From Terripilifer sp031921685 (GTDB taxonomy: Bacteria > Pseudomonadota > Alphaproteobacteria > Rhizobiales > Beijerinckiaceae), in the NCBI RefSeq assembly GCF_031921685.1, contig NZ_JAPDHU010000002.1, forward strand, positions 1,426,001-1,490,000: a stretch of DNA of 64,000 bases. The letters run 5' to 3'. The position numbers and the translations under genes were made by a program. Numbering within the stretch: position 1 is the first letter of the stretch; each line of letters begins with the position of its first letter. Of the stretch, positions 16,687-25,776 are shown piece by piece. Below the pieces are notes generated by a model. That model was not told where the DNA came from, did no database searches, and worked only from the letters and a program-made list of their open reading frames with translations.

Positions 16687-17916
16687 TCAGTTCCAGGGAC
16701 CGAGATAGACCTCGCCGTTGAAACTATCACTTTGCGCCGCCAAAACCTCAGGCCAATTGTCGTTGTCGATCTTACGACGCTGATCCGTTGGCTTTGGCCG
16801 GCCATCCCAGCCGATCTGTTCCATGTGATGATAGATCTGGATGGCATGCCCGTCCGGATCGATGACGAAGGCACTGTAGTCGATGCCGGGGAAAAGCTCC
16901 TGTGGCAACTTCCGCACGGTGACGCCCTGCCCTTGCATGAAATCGACCGCCGCGCGCAATTGCGTGTAGTCGCCAAGCTGGAAACCGCAGGAGAACAACG
17001 ACGTGTGTGCGCTCAACCCCAATTCCTCGCGCAAGGCCGCCGGATAGATCGCCAGCGAATGATGCTCCGTATTGGCGCGCAGGAAAGAGCAGCGATGGCC
17101 GTTCCAGTCGATCTCCTCGGTCAGCCGCAAGCCCATCGTCTCGCGATAGAAAGCCGTGACGGCCGCCACGTCTTCAACGAAGATACGGATCGGCCCGATC
17201 TTCGCCACCTTGAACGGCCGCCCGAGCAAGATGCCGCCGACGTCGTATGTCTCCTCCAGCGGTTCCTTGAAACGATGGCCATCCTCAACGGCGATCTTGG
17301 CCGCCAATCCCTCTTCGACCTCGGCGAATTCGGAACGGTGCGGCAAAGCCGGCACGTCATGATAATCGCGCCGGTGCATGCCCTTGGGCTTGCTGAAGCC
17401 ATCCCAACCGATCTGCTCGATGCCATAATAGATTTCATTGATGTGCCCTTCCGGATCGATCGGATAGGCATGCCAGTTGGAGCCGGGATTATCGCGACCC
17501 GAGCGCGCGATGCGGATGCCCGACCCCTTCAGCCAGTTCGAACCGTCGACCACCTCACGCAAGCTGCCGACCTGCCAGGTGATCTGGTTGATCGTCATAT
17601 GCGGCGGAATGTGCTTGAGCAGGATACGGCGCACGCGCCGTGGAAACAGCACGAAGGAATGATGATCGGTGCCATGGCGCATGAAATAGCCGATGCCCGA
17701 GCCATGCTTGCCTTGTTCTTCAACAGGCAGGCGGGCGCCGAAATCGATCGGGTCCGAAATCTTCAGCCCGAACATGCGCGTATAGAAATCGACGCAACGA
17801 TCGATGTCGTCGACATCAAGGCCGAAATGGCCGAGACGACGGATCGCATAGGGGCGCTCGAGCAGCACGCCGCCGACCGGAAACAACTCGCTCTTGCTCT
17901 TGACATCCTCGGGCAT
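16687..17916 (-). CDS. Two-domain VOC protein, extradiol dioxygenase-like with altered metal site
   Basis: 409 residues made of two clearly related VOC units, each ending in a variant of GHxxxIYxxxEQIGWDG. Ring-cleaving dioxygenases bind iron with His, His and Glu. Here domain 1 has His30, Gln111 in place of the second His, and Glu161. Domain 2 has Pro242, Ser309 and Gln360 at the three positions, so it should not bind metal. Metal binding through His-Gln-Glu is conceivable, as glyoxalase I uses a Gln ligand. It lies between the amidohydrolase and the binding-protein genes, probably one operon. Confidence 0.75.
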   Translation of the reverse strand: MPEDVKSKSELFPVGGVLLERPYAIRRLGHFGLDVDDIDRCVDFYTRMFGLKISDPIDFGARLPVEEQGKHGSGIGYFMRHGTDHHSFVLFPRRVRRILLKHIPPHMTINQITWQVGSLREVVDGSNWLKGSGIRIARSGRDNPGSNWHAYPIDPEGHINEIYYGIEQIGWDGFSKPKGMHRRDYHDVPALPHRSEFAEVEEGLAAKIAVEDGHRFKEPLEETYDVGGILLGRPFKVAKIGPIRIFVEDVAAVTAFYRETMGLRLTEEIDWNGHRCSFLRANTEHHSLAIYPAALREELGLSAHTSLFSCGFQLGDYTQLRAAVDFMQGQGVTVRKLPQELFPGIDYSAFVIDPDGHAIQIYHHMEQIGWDGRPKPTDQRRKIDNDNWPEVLAAQSDSFNGEVYLGPWN

Positions 17917-17959
17917 GGATCACCTTTTCAAATCCTGGGGTACGATCGCCGCTCAGGTC

Positions 17960-18916
17960 TCATTCCAACTGAATGCCCTGCTCCTTGATGATCGGCGCCC
18001 ATTGATCCCGGCTCGTCTTGATCAACTGCGTCATCTCGGCCGGCGTTCCCTCCAGCGGCTCGGTCTGCAGGTTCGCCGTCTTCTCCTGGAACTCCGGCGA
18101 GCGGGTCGCCTCGGAAATGAGCTTTGACAATTTGCTGACAATCTCCGGCGGCGTGCCATTCGGCGCGGAGATGGCCATCCACGTATCGGAGACAAAGCCC
18201 GGAATGGTTTCCGAAATCCTTGCCACATTGGGATAGGCAGCGACGCGGCGCGTTCCACCGACCGCGATGAGCTTCAAATTGCCCGTATCGATATTCGAGG
18301 CCGTCGGCAGCAGATTGTCGGCCAGAAGATCGACCTGTCCGCTGAGGAGATCGGTGATTGCCGGTGCGCTGCCGCGATACGGCACATGCACCAGCTCGAT
18401 GCCGGCCGTTTTGGCCAACAGGGCGAACGTCAGATGCCCCACCTGGCCGATGCCTTGTGACGCATAGGTGAGCTTGCCTGGCGACTTCTTGGCATAAGCG
18501 ATCAACTCGCTCAGCGTGTTCGGCTCGAACGTGCGACGCGCGACGATGACGTTGGGATAGCGCGCCAGCACCGCCACGGGTTCAAGCTTCAGCGGGTCGA
18601 AATTCAAGGTTTTGTAGATCAGATCGGCGGCGCTGTAGTTCAACTGCGGCGCACAGAGCAGCGTATAGCCGTCGGGCTTGGCGTTGGCGACGAGGGCGGC
18701 ACCCAGATTGCCGCCGGCCCCCGGCCGGTTTTCGATGATGATCGCTTGACCGAGAGCCGGTCGCAATTTTTCGGCAACGAGACGCGGCAGCAGATCAGCC
18801 GTTCCGCCCGCCGCAAAGGGCACGATGATCGTGATCGGACGCTCCGGATAATCCGCCTTCGCCACACCGGAAACGAGCGCCATCACCACGGCGGCGATCT
18901 GCAATTTCAGCTTCAA
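17960..18916 (-). CDS. Bug-family tripartite tricarboxylate transporter binding protein
   Basis: 318 residues. I place the start at the TTG 18916, which follows GGGGAGG by a normal distance and gives a clean signal peptide (MKLKLQIAAVVMALVSGVAKA). The longer ATG frame would overlap the divergent gntR start. The mature part begins DYPERPITIIVPFAAGGTAD and has NRPGAGGNLGA and KPDGYTLL, hallmarks of Bug/TctC periplasmic receptors for organic acids and aromatics. No tctA or tctB is nearby, so it must use membrane partners elsewhere or act as a sensor. GntR is the likely regulator. Confidence 0.9.
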   Translation of the reverse strand: MKLKLQIAAVVMALVSGVAKADYPERPITIIVPFAAGGTADLLPRLVAEKLRPALGQAIIIENRPGAGGNLGAALVANAKPDGYTLLCAPQLNYSAADLIYKTLNFDPLKLEPVAVLARYPNVIVARRTFEPNTLSELIAYAKKSPGKLTYASQGIGQVGHLTFALLAKTAGIELVHVPYRGSAPAITDLLSGQVDLLADNLLPTASNIDTGNLKLIAVGGTRRVAAYPNVARISETIPGFVSDTWMAISAPNGTPPEIVSKLSKLISEATRSPEFQEKTANLQTEPLEGTPAEMTQLIKTSRDQWAPIIKEQGIQLE

Positions 18917-18958
18917 CGATAATCCTCCCCATAAAGCTTTTCTTGCAGGAAACATAAT

Positions 18959-18970
18959 TTTATGCATAAA
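18959..18970. promoter_or_regulatory. Candidate GntR operator palindrome
   Basis: A perfect 12-base palindrome TTTATGCATAAA lies between the divergent binding-protein (start 18916) and gntR genes and covers the first possible gntR ATG. FCD-type GntR regulators commonly bind short palindromes of this kind next to their own gene. If it is the operator, the second gntR start at 18980 is more natural. Confidence 0.45.
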
Positions 18971-19669
18971 TCAAGCGCCATGGACAAATCAGATATCGTC
19001 ACGCGCAATAGCCCCCTCGCCTCCCAGGCTTACGAAACGCTGCGTGCGTCCATCATCGCTTGCGAGATTTCGCCCGGCGAAAAGCTCAAGATCGATGCGC
19101 TTCAGAAGGTCCATAAATTTTCGAGCAGCCCGCTGCGCGAAGCGTTGAACCGCCTCGTCGCCGAAGGGCTCGTGACATCAGATGATCGGCGCGGCTTCCG
19201 CACCGCGCCCATGACATCGGCTGATCTGAACGATCTCACGCGCTGCCGAACCATTCAGGAAGCCGCCGCCTTCGAACTGGCGATCCAACATGGCGACGAT
19301 GCCTGGGAAGCCAGTGTCGTCGCGGCCTTTCATCAGTTGGAGAAGGTCGAGCGGCAGATCAATCGCGGCGAAGCACAGCGCGACGATCGATGGACGCATC
19401 TCCACAAAACCTTTCACATCGCTTTGATCTCAGCCTGCCAATCGGAACGGCTGATCAGCGCCTGCGAAAACCATTTCGATCAATCGGAGCGCTATCGCCG
19501 CCTCTCAGCCAGCGTGCGCAGCAAATCGCGCAATACGGTCGCCGAACATAAGGCGCTCGTTGACTGCGCGTTGCGGCGCGATGCCGCGAAAGCCAGGACA
19601 CTGATCGTCGACCACATCGAAAAAACCGCGGCCAATGTGGCAAGATATCTGAAGGAAAAAGGGCTTTAG
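18962..19669 (+). CDS. GntR-family regulator, FCD subfamily
   Basis: 235 residues from the ATG at 18962, or 229 from the one at 18980. Neither has a clear Shine-Dalgarno. The N-terminal winged helix (AYETLRASIIACEISPGEKL, FSSSPLREALNRLVAEGLV) is followed by the all-helical FCD ligand domain with its metal-site pattern (LHKTFHIALISAC, TVAEHKALVDCALRRDAAKA). Such proteins repress catabolic genes for acids or aromatics. It is divergent from the binding-protein/VOC/amidohydrolase set and probably controls it. Confidence 0.9.
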   Translation: MHKSSAMDKSDIVTRNSPLASQAYETLRASIIACEISPGEKLKIDALQKVHKFSSSPLREALNRLVAEGLVTSDDRRGFRTAPMTSADLNDLTRCRTIQEAAAFELAIQHGDDAWEASVVAAFHQLEKVERQINRGEAQRDDRWTHLHKTFHIALISACQSERLISACENHFDQSERYRRLSASVRSKSRNTVAEHKALVDCALRRDAAKARTLIVDHIEKTAANVARYLKEKGL

Positions 19670-19795
19670 GCGTTTCATCGCGACCCGACACAGGCGGGCC
19701 TATAAAATTAAACTCACAAGTGTAAAATAAGCCTCGCGGCACATAAGGCCTCTCGCTACAATCGAGGAGCCAAAACTGAAATCAGGGAGGAAACC

Positions 19796-21553
19796 ATGCG
19801 TCTTCATGGATCGCATGCGCGCCAATTTTTGATTGGCCTGTTGGTGCTTGTGCCCGTTTTTGCCTTCGCTGAAGAGTCCCCCAAAGAGCCGGCACCCGAG
19901 CGCTCGCCCGCGCGCATCGTGCAAATCCGCATGAGCGACGGCGCCATCATTTCAGCCGCGCTTTATATGCCGAAAACCCCAGGCCCCGCGCCCACCCTGC
20001 TCGCCGCTTCGCCCTATCGTTTCGACAATGATGGCTTGCCGGCGGTTTCGATCTATCCGATCCAGGAACTCGGCCCCATCGGCTATTACAACCAACACGG
20101 CTATGCCTATCTGCATATGGACGTACGCGGCACTGGCCGCTCTGGCGGCGAATATCAATATCAAAGCCGGCGCGAACAGCGCGATCTCTATGAAGTGACC
20201 GAGTGGATCGCCAAACAGCCCTGGTCGAACGGCAAGGTTGGCGGCATCGGCCAATCCTATTACGCGCGCTCGCAGTGGTTCGCGGCCACGCAGACGCCGC
20301 CGCATCTGGCCTGCATCGCCCCTTACGACGGACATATCGATACCTATCGGCAATCGGCCTATACGGGTGGCATTCCCGGCGCCTATCCGGAATATTGGTG
20401 GAGCACGGTCCGCAACTACAATCAGCGCCCGCAGGTCGGTCCAGCGAAAGAAGTGCCGTGGGACTATTCGCTGAACACGCGGCGCCATCCGACTTACGAT
20501 GCCTTCTGGCACGAGCGCTCAGCGGCGGAGAATCTGCATCGGGTCAAAATCCCCGTCTATTCGATCGGCGTCTGGGGCAAGGTCGACCTGCACCTCAACG
20601 GCAATATTCTCGGCTTCCAGCGGGTCGCCGGCCCCAAGAAACTTCTGGTTCTGGGTGGCGCCGACGTGAACGAGGCCGTCGCCGAATTCGCCAGCATCAA
20701 ATTCCACGAAAGATATCTGCTGCCGTTCTATGATTGGTGCCTGAAAGGCCACCAGACCGCCTATCAGAGCGAACCGACCGTTCGCTATGCCGTCGTCAAC
20801 GGCAATCGCATGGACACGGCGGATGCCTGGCCGCCGAAAGCCGTGAGCTACCGCACCTATTATCTGGCGGATGGCCCGAGCGGCAGTGTGACGTCGCTGA
20901 ACGACGGCCTCCTGAAATCCGATCCCGCAGACGATGCCGGCAAGACCGCCTACACCTATCCGGATCCCGGCTGGCGAAACGGTGTCGTCGGTCCAGGCCC
21001 CGATGGGCGTCCCGATCCGGCCCGCCGCGTATTGACCTTCGTGACGCAGCCGTTCGATCGCGACACGCAGGTGACGGGGCCTCTCAAACTCGTTCTCTAC
21101 GCGGCCTCGACCCAGCCGGACACGCAGTTCATCGTCAAAATCTCCGATCAGTCGACGCAAGCCGATGATGAACGCGGCCGTGGCGTGCAACCGCGCAGCC
21201 GGATCGTCACCAAGGGATGGCTGCTCGCCTCCCATCGCGCGATCGATCCCAAGCAATCCCTGGAAAACGCGCCTTACTACACCCACGAGAACCCGCAGCC
21301 GATCGAGCCCGGCAAGGTCTACAAATATGAGATCGCCGTCATGCCCACCGCCTACCTCTTCAAAAAGGGCAGCCGTCTGCGCCTTGAAGTCAGCAACGGC
21401 GATTCATCGGTAACGGACGCGATCTTCACTCATCCTTACAGCGCCCGGCAAAACGGCACGGACACGTTCTTCCACAGCAAGGACTATCCGTCGCAGCTCA
21501 TCGTGCCGGTTCTGGATGCGGAGCGGTCGGCGCAAGCCACACCGCAAAAGTAA
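19796..21553 (+). CDS. Secreted CocE/NonD-family hydrolase
   Basis: 585 residues with a Sec signal peptide (FLIGLLVLVPVFAFA) and a strong GGGAGG upstream. An alpha/beta hydrolase domain has the nucleophile elbow GGIGQSYYARS and the preceding DVRGTGRSGGEY typical of X-Pro dipeptidyl peptidase S15/CocE proteins. The C-terminal half is the beta-sandwich of the same family (QPFDRDTQVTGPLKLVLYAA). It should hydrolyse an ester, amide or acyl bond in the periplasm. The 50-base gap to the next binding-protein gene suggests co-transcription. Confidence 0.86.
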   Translation: MRLHGSHARQFLIGLLVLVPVFAFAEESPKEPAPERSPARIVQIRMSDGAIISAALYMPKTPGPAPTLLAASPYRFDNDGLPAVSIYPIQELGPIGYYNQHGYAYLHMDVRGTGRSGGEYQYQSRREQRDLYEVTEWIAKQPWSNGKVGGIGQSYYARSQWFAATQTPPHLACIAPYDGHIDTYRQSAYTGGIPGAYPEYWWSTVRNYNQRPQVGPAKEVPWDYSLNTRRHPTYDAFWHERSAAENLHRVKIPVYSIGVWGKVDLHLNGNILGFQRVAGPKKLLVLGGADVNEAVAEFASIKFHERYLLPFYDWCLKGHQTAYQSEPTVRYAVVNGNRMDTADAWPPKAVSYRTYYLADGPSGSVTSLNDGLLKSDPADDAGKTAYTYPDPGWRNGVVGPGPDGRPDPARRVLTFVTQPFDRDTQVTGPLKLVLYAASTQPDTQFIVKISDQSTQADDERGRGVQPRSRIVTKGWLLASHRAIDPKQSLENAPYYTHENPQPIEPGKVYKYEIAVMPTAYLFKKGSRLRLEVSNGDSSVTDAIFTHPYSARQNGTDTFFHSKDYPSQLIVPVLDAERSAQATPQK

Positions 21554-21603
21554 GACGATTGCCGGCGGTTCAGGGAGAGCCGCCGGCCGATTGGGAGGGG
21601 ACC

Positions 21604-22665
21604 ATGATGGGCAAACTTTGCAAGGCAATCGGGATCCTCCCGGTTGCCGGCCTCGTCGTCGCGATCAGCACGATGAGCGCCAGCGCCGATATGACCAGCG
21701 ACCTTTACGAGAAAGCGAAGATTGAAGGCGCCCTCACCCTTTACACCGGCGGCCCCGTCGCGCCCTATCAAGGCATCGTCGCCGAATTCGAACAGAAGTT
21801 TCCTGGCATCAAGGTCAGCGTCACCGGGGGCTTCAGCAATGTGCTGAACGAGAAGATCGAACAGCAGCTCAAGGCCGGGAAACTGGAAGCCGACATGGCC
21901 CTCTTCCAGACCGCTCAGGATTTCGTCGCCTGGAAGAGGCGCAATCTCCTGCTCAATTTCCAGGTCGAAGGCCATGAAAACATCGCCTCGGTCTTCAAGG
22001 ATCCCGACGGCGCCTTCACCACGGCACGCGTCAATGCGATCGCTTATGCCTATAACAAGAATGCCGTGGCCGCCGGCGATGTTCCCAAATCGGCGCTGGA
22101 TTTCCTCAAGCCGGAATTTTCGGGCAAGATCATCACCTGCTATCCGGCAGACGATGACGCGACGCTCTATGTCTTCTACACCATCGTCCAGAAATATGGC
22201 TGGTCCTATATGGATCGCTTCATGGCCAATAAACCGAGCTTCATCCAGGGCCATCTCGGCGTCATCCGAACCGTTGCCTCAGGCGAACGCCCTGTGACTT
22301 TCGATGCGACAACCTCAACCGCCGGCTCCCTGAAGCAGACGGGGGCACCCATCGAGCTTGTCATTCCACAGGAAGACCCCATCGTCGTCTTCACGCTCAC
22401 GGCCGGCATTTTCAAGGATGCGCCGCATCCCAACGCCGCCAAGCTGTTTCTCAACTGGTATATGCAGCCCGAACAGCAGCGCCGTTCCGGCGTCTTCTCC
22501 GCCCGCACCGATGTGCCGCCGCCCGCCGGCTTCAAACCGCTGACATCGGCGAATGCGGCGCTCGACTACAATCAGTTCGTCTCGAACGAACCGCTGATCA
22601 CTGATCTGCGTAAACGCTTCGAAGCCTATACCGGCCCTGTGGTCAATAAGGGTGGCGTGCAGTAG
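21604..22665 (+). CDS. ABC transporter periplasmic binding protein (iron/solute type)
   Basis: 353 residues from the first of two adjacent ATGs, behind GGAGGGG. It has a signal peptide (ILPVAGLVVAISTMSASA) and a type 2 periplasmic-binding fold: EGALTLYTGGP at the start, FEQKFPGIKVSVTGG, VNAIAYAYNKNAV, and a C-terminal AKLFLNWYMQPEQQ. It resembles Fe3+- and phosphonate-type receptors of ABC importers. No permease or ATPase gene follows, so it is an orphan. Its 3' end overlaps the convergent hydrolase by 23 bases. Confidence 0.85.
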   Translation: MMGKLCKAIGILPVAGLVVAISTMSASADMTSDLYEKAKIEGALTLYTGGPVAPYQGIVAEFEQKFPGIKVSVTGGFSNVLNEKIEQQLKAGKLEADMALFQTAQDFVAWKRRNLLLNFQVEGHENIASVFKDPDGAFTTARVNAIAYAYNKNAVAAGDVPKSALDFLKPEFSGKIITCYPADDDATLYVFYTIVQKYGWSYMDRFMANKPSFIQGHLGVIRTVASGERPVTFDATTSTAGSLKQTGAPIELVIPQEDPIVVFTLTAGIFKDAPHPNAAKLFLNWYMQPEQQRRSGVFSARTDVPPPAGFKPLTSANAALDYNQFVSNEPLITDLRKRFEAYTGPVVNKGGVQ

Positions 22666-23359
22666 ACGACAATCGTCCAACCAGAAACGACACCGCATCC
22701 GCGAGCCGCTCACCTTCCAGCTCGCGGTGCGGCCCCGGATAGACCACCATCCGCTTGTCCGCCGCGCCGATGGCATCGAAGAGTTCGGCCGTGCCCTGCC
22801 GATCGAAGAACTCATCATGCCATTGCTGCGTGAACCACGTCGCACATTCAATGCGCCGCGCATAAGCCGCAAGATGTTCGCTCGCCGGATAGGTCGTTCC
22901 CCACAGACCGATGGCCGCGGCCTGGATGCGGCGGTCTTCCGCCAGCAACGGAAGGCCATAGGCCGTGCCCATCGAAACGCCGATATAGCCGATCGGCAGA
23001 TCGGCATGATCTGTCTCGGCGAGCAACACATCGAGCGCGGCGCTCATATCGCGCGCCATATCGAGACGGCCAAGACCGGCGCGCCAAGCTGCCCGGAAAC
23101 TGGTTCGTGCCGTCTCGGGACTGAGATCGCCATCGCTGCGGCGGTCGCCATGAACCGGCCCGTCGATCGCCAACACAGAAAAGCCCTGGCTCAGAAAGGC
23201 CTGCGCGATCGCCAGAATAGCCGGCGAACATTTATGGCCGCTGCCACCATGGCAAGCCAGAATGATGCCCCGGCTCGGTTGAGCAGGCGACCAGACGACC
23301 GCCGGCACATCCACCTCCGCGCGCCGCACGGAAAGCGGTCTCGGTGACGAACTGGTCAT
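22643..23359 (-). CDS. Alpha/beta hydrolase (dienelactone hydrolase-like)
   Basis: 238 residues from the ATG at 23359. The longer frame has non-coding-like sequence. Features are an oxyanion strand GIILACHGGSGHK, the nucleophile elbow GYIGVSMGTAYG with Ser, an acidic residue in the following strand and His in YPGPHRELEG. It has no signal peptide, so it is cytoplasmic. Its position among binding proteins and a LysR regulator fits a catabolic esterase or lactonase, but no substrate can be assigned. Confidence 0.78.
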   Translation of the reverse strand: MTSSSPRPLSVRRAEVDVPAVVWSPAQPSRGIILACHGGSGHKCSPAILAIAQAFLSQGFSVLAIDGPVHGDRRSDGDLSPETARTSFRAAWRAGLGRLDMARDMSAALDVLLAETDHADLPIGYIGVSMGTAYGLPLLAEDRRIQAAAIGLWGTTYPASEHLAAYARRIECATWFTQQWHDEFFDRQGTAELFDAIGAADKRMVVYPGPHRELEGERLADAVSFLVGRLSSTARHPY

Positions 23360-23496
23360 GCGGAGCGTTTCCCTTCGATCTATGTTGGCGATCTTTGCCG
23401 GCAATCCGGCTGGAATGCTCGTTCCTATGCCAATTCCCGCACGAGCCGCCATCGTCGTCACGCTATACCGGCATGGTCGATCAGCCATGTCAGGCT

Positions 23497-24447
23497 TCAA
23501 CCTTCCGTCATGACCGACAACCCCGCCGATCGCTTCTTGCCGATCATCCGCATGGTGCTGCGCAGCCACTTATGCCCGGCATCCTGATGCAGACGATCAT
23601 GCCAGAGCATGCTGACGTCCGCTTTGGCCACTTGGAAAGGCAACGGGAAAATCTGGATCGGCAAGGTCTGGCGGCTCGTCAAAGCCAAAGGCTCGGGGAT
23701 GATGGCCAGAAGATCCGATTTCGCCACCACTTCGCCAAGCAGCATCACGCTTGAGACGCGCAAAGCCACCTGCCGTGTCAAATTGGATTTCTCCAAGGCC
23801 TCATCGACCATCACTTCCAGGGTCGGATAAGGCACGGGCGGCGCCCCCCAGACCGCGTGGGACAGCGCCCCGAATTGTTTCAGCGTCAATCGTCCCTTGA
23901 GGACGGGATGTCCCTGCCGGGCGATGCAGACCAGCCTTTGCGGATAGAGCTGCGTCTGGTGCAGCTCTTGGGCCGGTTGGCGCAGAAAAGCGACCACCAA
24001 ATCGAAATCTCCATCGCGCAAATATTCGGCGGTGCGACGCACGTCGCCAGGGTGAACCATGAACTGAACGCGCGGCGCGGTGTCCTTGGCGAGCCGCATC
24101 AATTCCGGCAAAATGATCCGCGCAATCCCGTCCGATGCCATGATGCGAAAGCGGCGTTCGCTGGTGAGCGGATTGAAACGCGCATCGGTGGCGCCACGCC
24201 CTTCCAGCAGATCGATCATGTCGCGAATGCGATGGGTCAGTTCCAGGGCGCGTGGCGTCGGCTCCATGCCATTCCTGGTTTTGACCAGCAGAGGATCCTT
24301 GAAGAGCTTGCGCAGCTTGGCGAGCGAACTCGACATGGTCGGCTGGCCTATGCCGATGCGCTCCGCCGCCCGCGTCACATGGCGCTCGTGAACAAGGGCT
24401 TCCAAATGGACCAGATGCTGGATTGAAATTTTGTTGATGGTCGACAT
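23497..24447 (-). CDS. LysR-family transcriptional regulator
   Basis: 316 residues. The N-terminal helix-turn-helix (LEALVHERHVTRAAERIGIG, QPTMSSSLAKLRKLF, DPLLVKTRNGMEPT) is of the NodD/NahR branch, which often responds to aromatic compounds. The C-terminal part is the usual two-lobed ligand domain. It is divergent from a double-cupin gene, and the 133-base gap holds a perfect 10-8-10 inverted repeat that should be its binding site. Confidence 0.92.
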   Translation of the reverse strand: MSTINKISIQHLVHLEALVHERHVTRAAERIGIGQPTMSSSLAKLRKLFKDPLLVKTRNGMEPTPRALELTHRIRDMIDLLEGRGATDARFNPLTSERRFRIMASDGIARIILPELMRLAKDTAPRVQFMVHPGDVRRTAEYLRDGDFDLVVAFLRQPAQELHQTQLYPQRLVCIARQGHPVLKGRLTLKQFGALSHAVWGAPPVPYPTLEVMVDEALEKSNLTRQVALRVSSVMLLGEVVAKSDLLAIIPEPLALTSRQTLPIQIFPLPFQVAKADVSMLWHDRLHQDAGHKWLRSTMRMIGKKRSAGLSVMTEG

Positions 24448-24488
24448 GAACCGCGATGCTCACATGAAGCCAGGCCGGGCGATATCCC

Positions 24489-24516
24489 GCCATCATTGAT
24501 ATTTACCAATGATGGC
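24489..24516. promoter_or_regulatory. LysR-type operator between lysR and the cupin gene
   Basis: Perfect arms GCCATCATTG and CAATGATGGC are separated by ATATTTAC. The core contains both the T-N11-A signature of LysR sites and ATC...GAT as in NodD-type boxes. It is 41 bases from the lysR start and 64 from the cupin start, the normal place for joint autoregulation and activation. Confidence 0.8.
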
Positions 24517-24580
24517 ATTGGCAAAAAGCTATGGCAAATCCGCATCCCCTCACCTTCTATGGGCGCCGGAGGAGTTCACG

Positions 24581-25738
24581 ATGACAGACAAGACCCCGAC
24601 GCAGGGTGCAGCCGAAAATCTGGCCGTGATGAGCCAGGCGGCCATGCTCGACCGCCTTGCCGCCTTTCCCCATTATCGTGCCGCTGCCGAGGCCCCGGCG
24701 CTGCGCCATGCAGCACAGGTGCAAAAGCTTTGGGGCGGTACGCTGCGGCCGATGATGGCGAGCCGCGAGACAAAGGGACGTTTCGCTCAAGCTGCGCTCG
24801 ATTGCCCACCGACGGCCTGCACCGGCTATCTGGAAATCGCCCCGCACGGCCAGTCCCAGGGCTGGCGCAACCCAGACGCGATCGAAAACATCGTCTGCCT
24901 CGAAGGACGGCTTGAGGTGCGCCATGGCCCGTCGCTGGATGAACATGTGAGCCTCGGCGATTTCGACATGGTGTCAGTGCCACCCCATCTGCGCCATCAG
25001 CTCGTCAATGCGGGCGATACGCCTGTGCGCCTGCTGTCGATCCTCAGCATCGAACCCGGCGGAACCTATGACGCGATTTTCACACCCGACGTCCAGGCGC
25101 TTCTCAGTGCAGACGCACAGCGGGATCTTGGTCTGCGTCTCGATGATGACCCTGGCCTATCCATCGACGCGGCAACGATGGCCGCCCGCGTCACCCGCGC
25201 CAAGGAGCTGGTGCCTTATAAGGCCGCGCTCAGCAAGACGGCAGCGATCCCGCCGCAGGCCACCGAAATGCTGTCCGCCGGCTCGGTCTATCCGCTGATC
25301 GTGCCGGAAGGTCATATTGGCCGCTCACGCACGGCGCCGATCTATGGCTTTCAGGGCCTCTATATCTCCATCGCCGAATGCGCACCCGGCGATGGCGATG
25401 GCCCGCCGCCCCATGCCCATTCGGACACCCAAGAGTCCTTTCTCGTCTTGAACGGCACCTGGGACATTTTCACCGGGTTCGACAATGAATCCGTCATTCA
25501 TGCGCGCCCCTTCGATATCGTCGCCATGCCCAACAAGGTGATGCGCAGTTTCGCCAACACCAGCGACGCGCCGGCCCGCCTTCTCGTCATCATCCAGGGG
25601 CCGGACCGCATGCACGATACGGTCTCCTTCTCGCGCAAGATCGGCGCGGAGGTCGAACGCCGCTTCGGCAAGGAGACGATTGCCGCTTATGAAAAAATCA
25701 GAATGACATTCGATGCCGAGGATCGACTGCAGGCATAA
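24581..25738 (+). CDS. Double-cupin protein, gentisate dioxygenase-like fold
   Basis: 385 residues behind GGAGGAGTTCACG. The first cupin (NIVCLEGRLEVRH...VPPHLRHQLVNAGD) lacks the HxH pair but keeps a late His. The second (PPPHAHSDTQESFLVLNGTW...AMPNKVMRSFAN) has His-x-His and Glu but Arg where the last His is expected. The two halves therefore carry complementary partial metal sites. Such bicupins include ring-cleaving dioxygenases and decarboxylases, but no specific reaction is certain. Likely activated by the divergent LysR and co-transcribed with the Bug protein 38 bases downstream. Confidence 0.75.
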   Translation: MTDKTPTQGAAENLAVMSQAAMLDRLAAFPHYRAAAEAPALRHAAQVQKLWGGTLRPMMASRETKGRFAQAALDCPPTACTGYLEIAPHGQSQGWRNPDAIENIVCLEGRLEVRHGPSLDEHVSLGDFDMVSVPPHLRHQLVNAGDTPVRLLSILSIEPGGTYDAIFTPDVQALLSADAQRDLGLRLDDDPGLSIDAATMAARVTRAKELVPYKAALSKTAAIPPQATEMLSAGSVYPLIVPEGHIGRSRTAPIYGFQGLYISIAECAPGDGDGPPPHAHSDTQESFLVLNGTWDIFTGFDNESVIHARPFDIVAMPNKVMRSFANTSDAPARLLVIIQGPDRMHDTVSFSRKIGAEVERRFGKETIAAYEKIRMTFDAEDRLQA

Positions 25739-25776
25739 GCCTGCTGTCGATTTAAAAAGCCGAAGGGAGGAACGGC

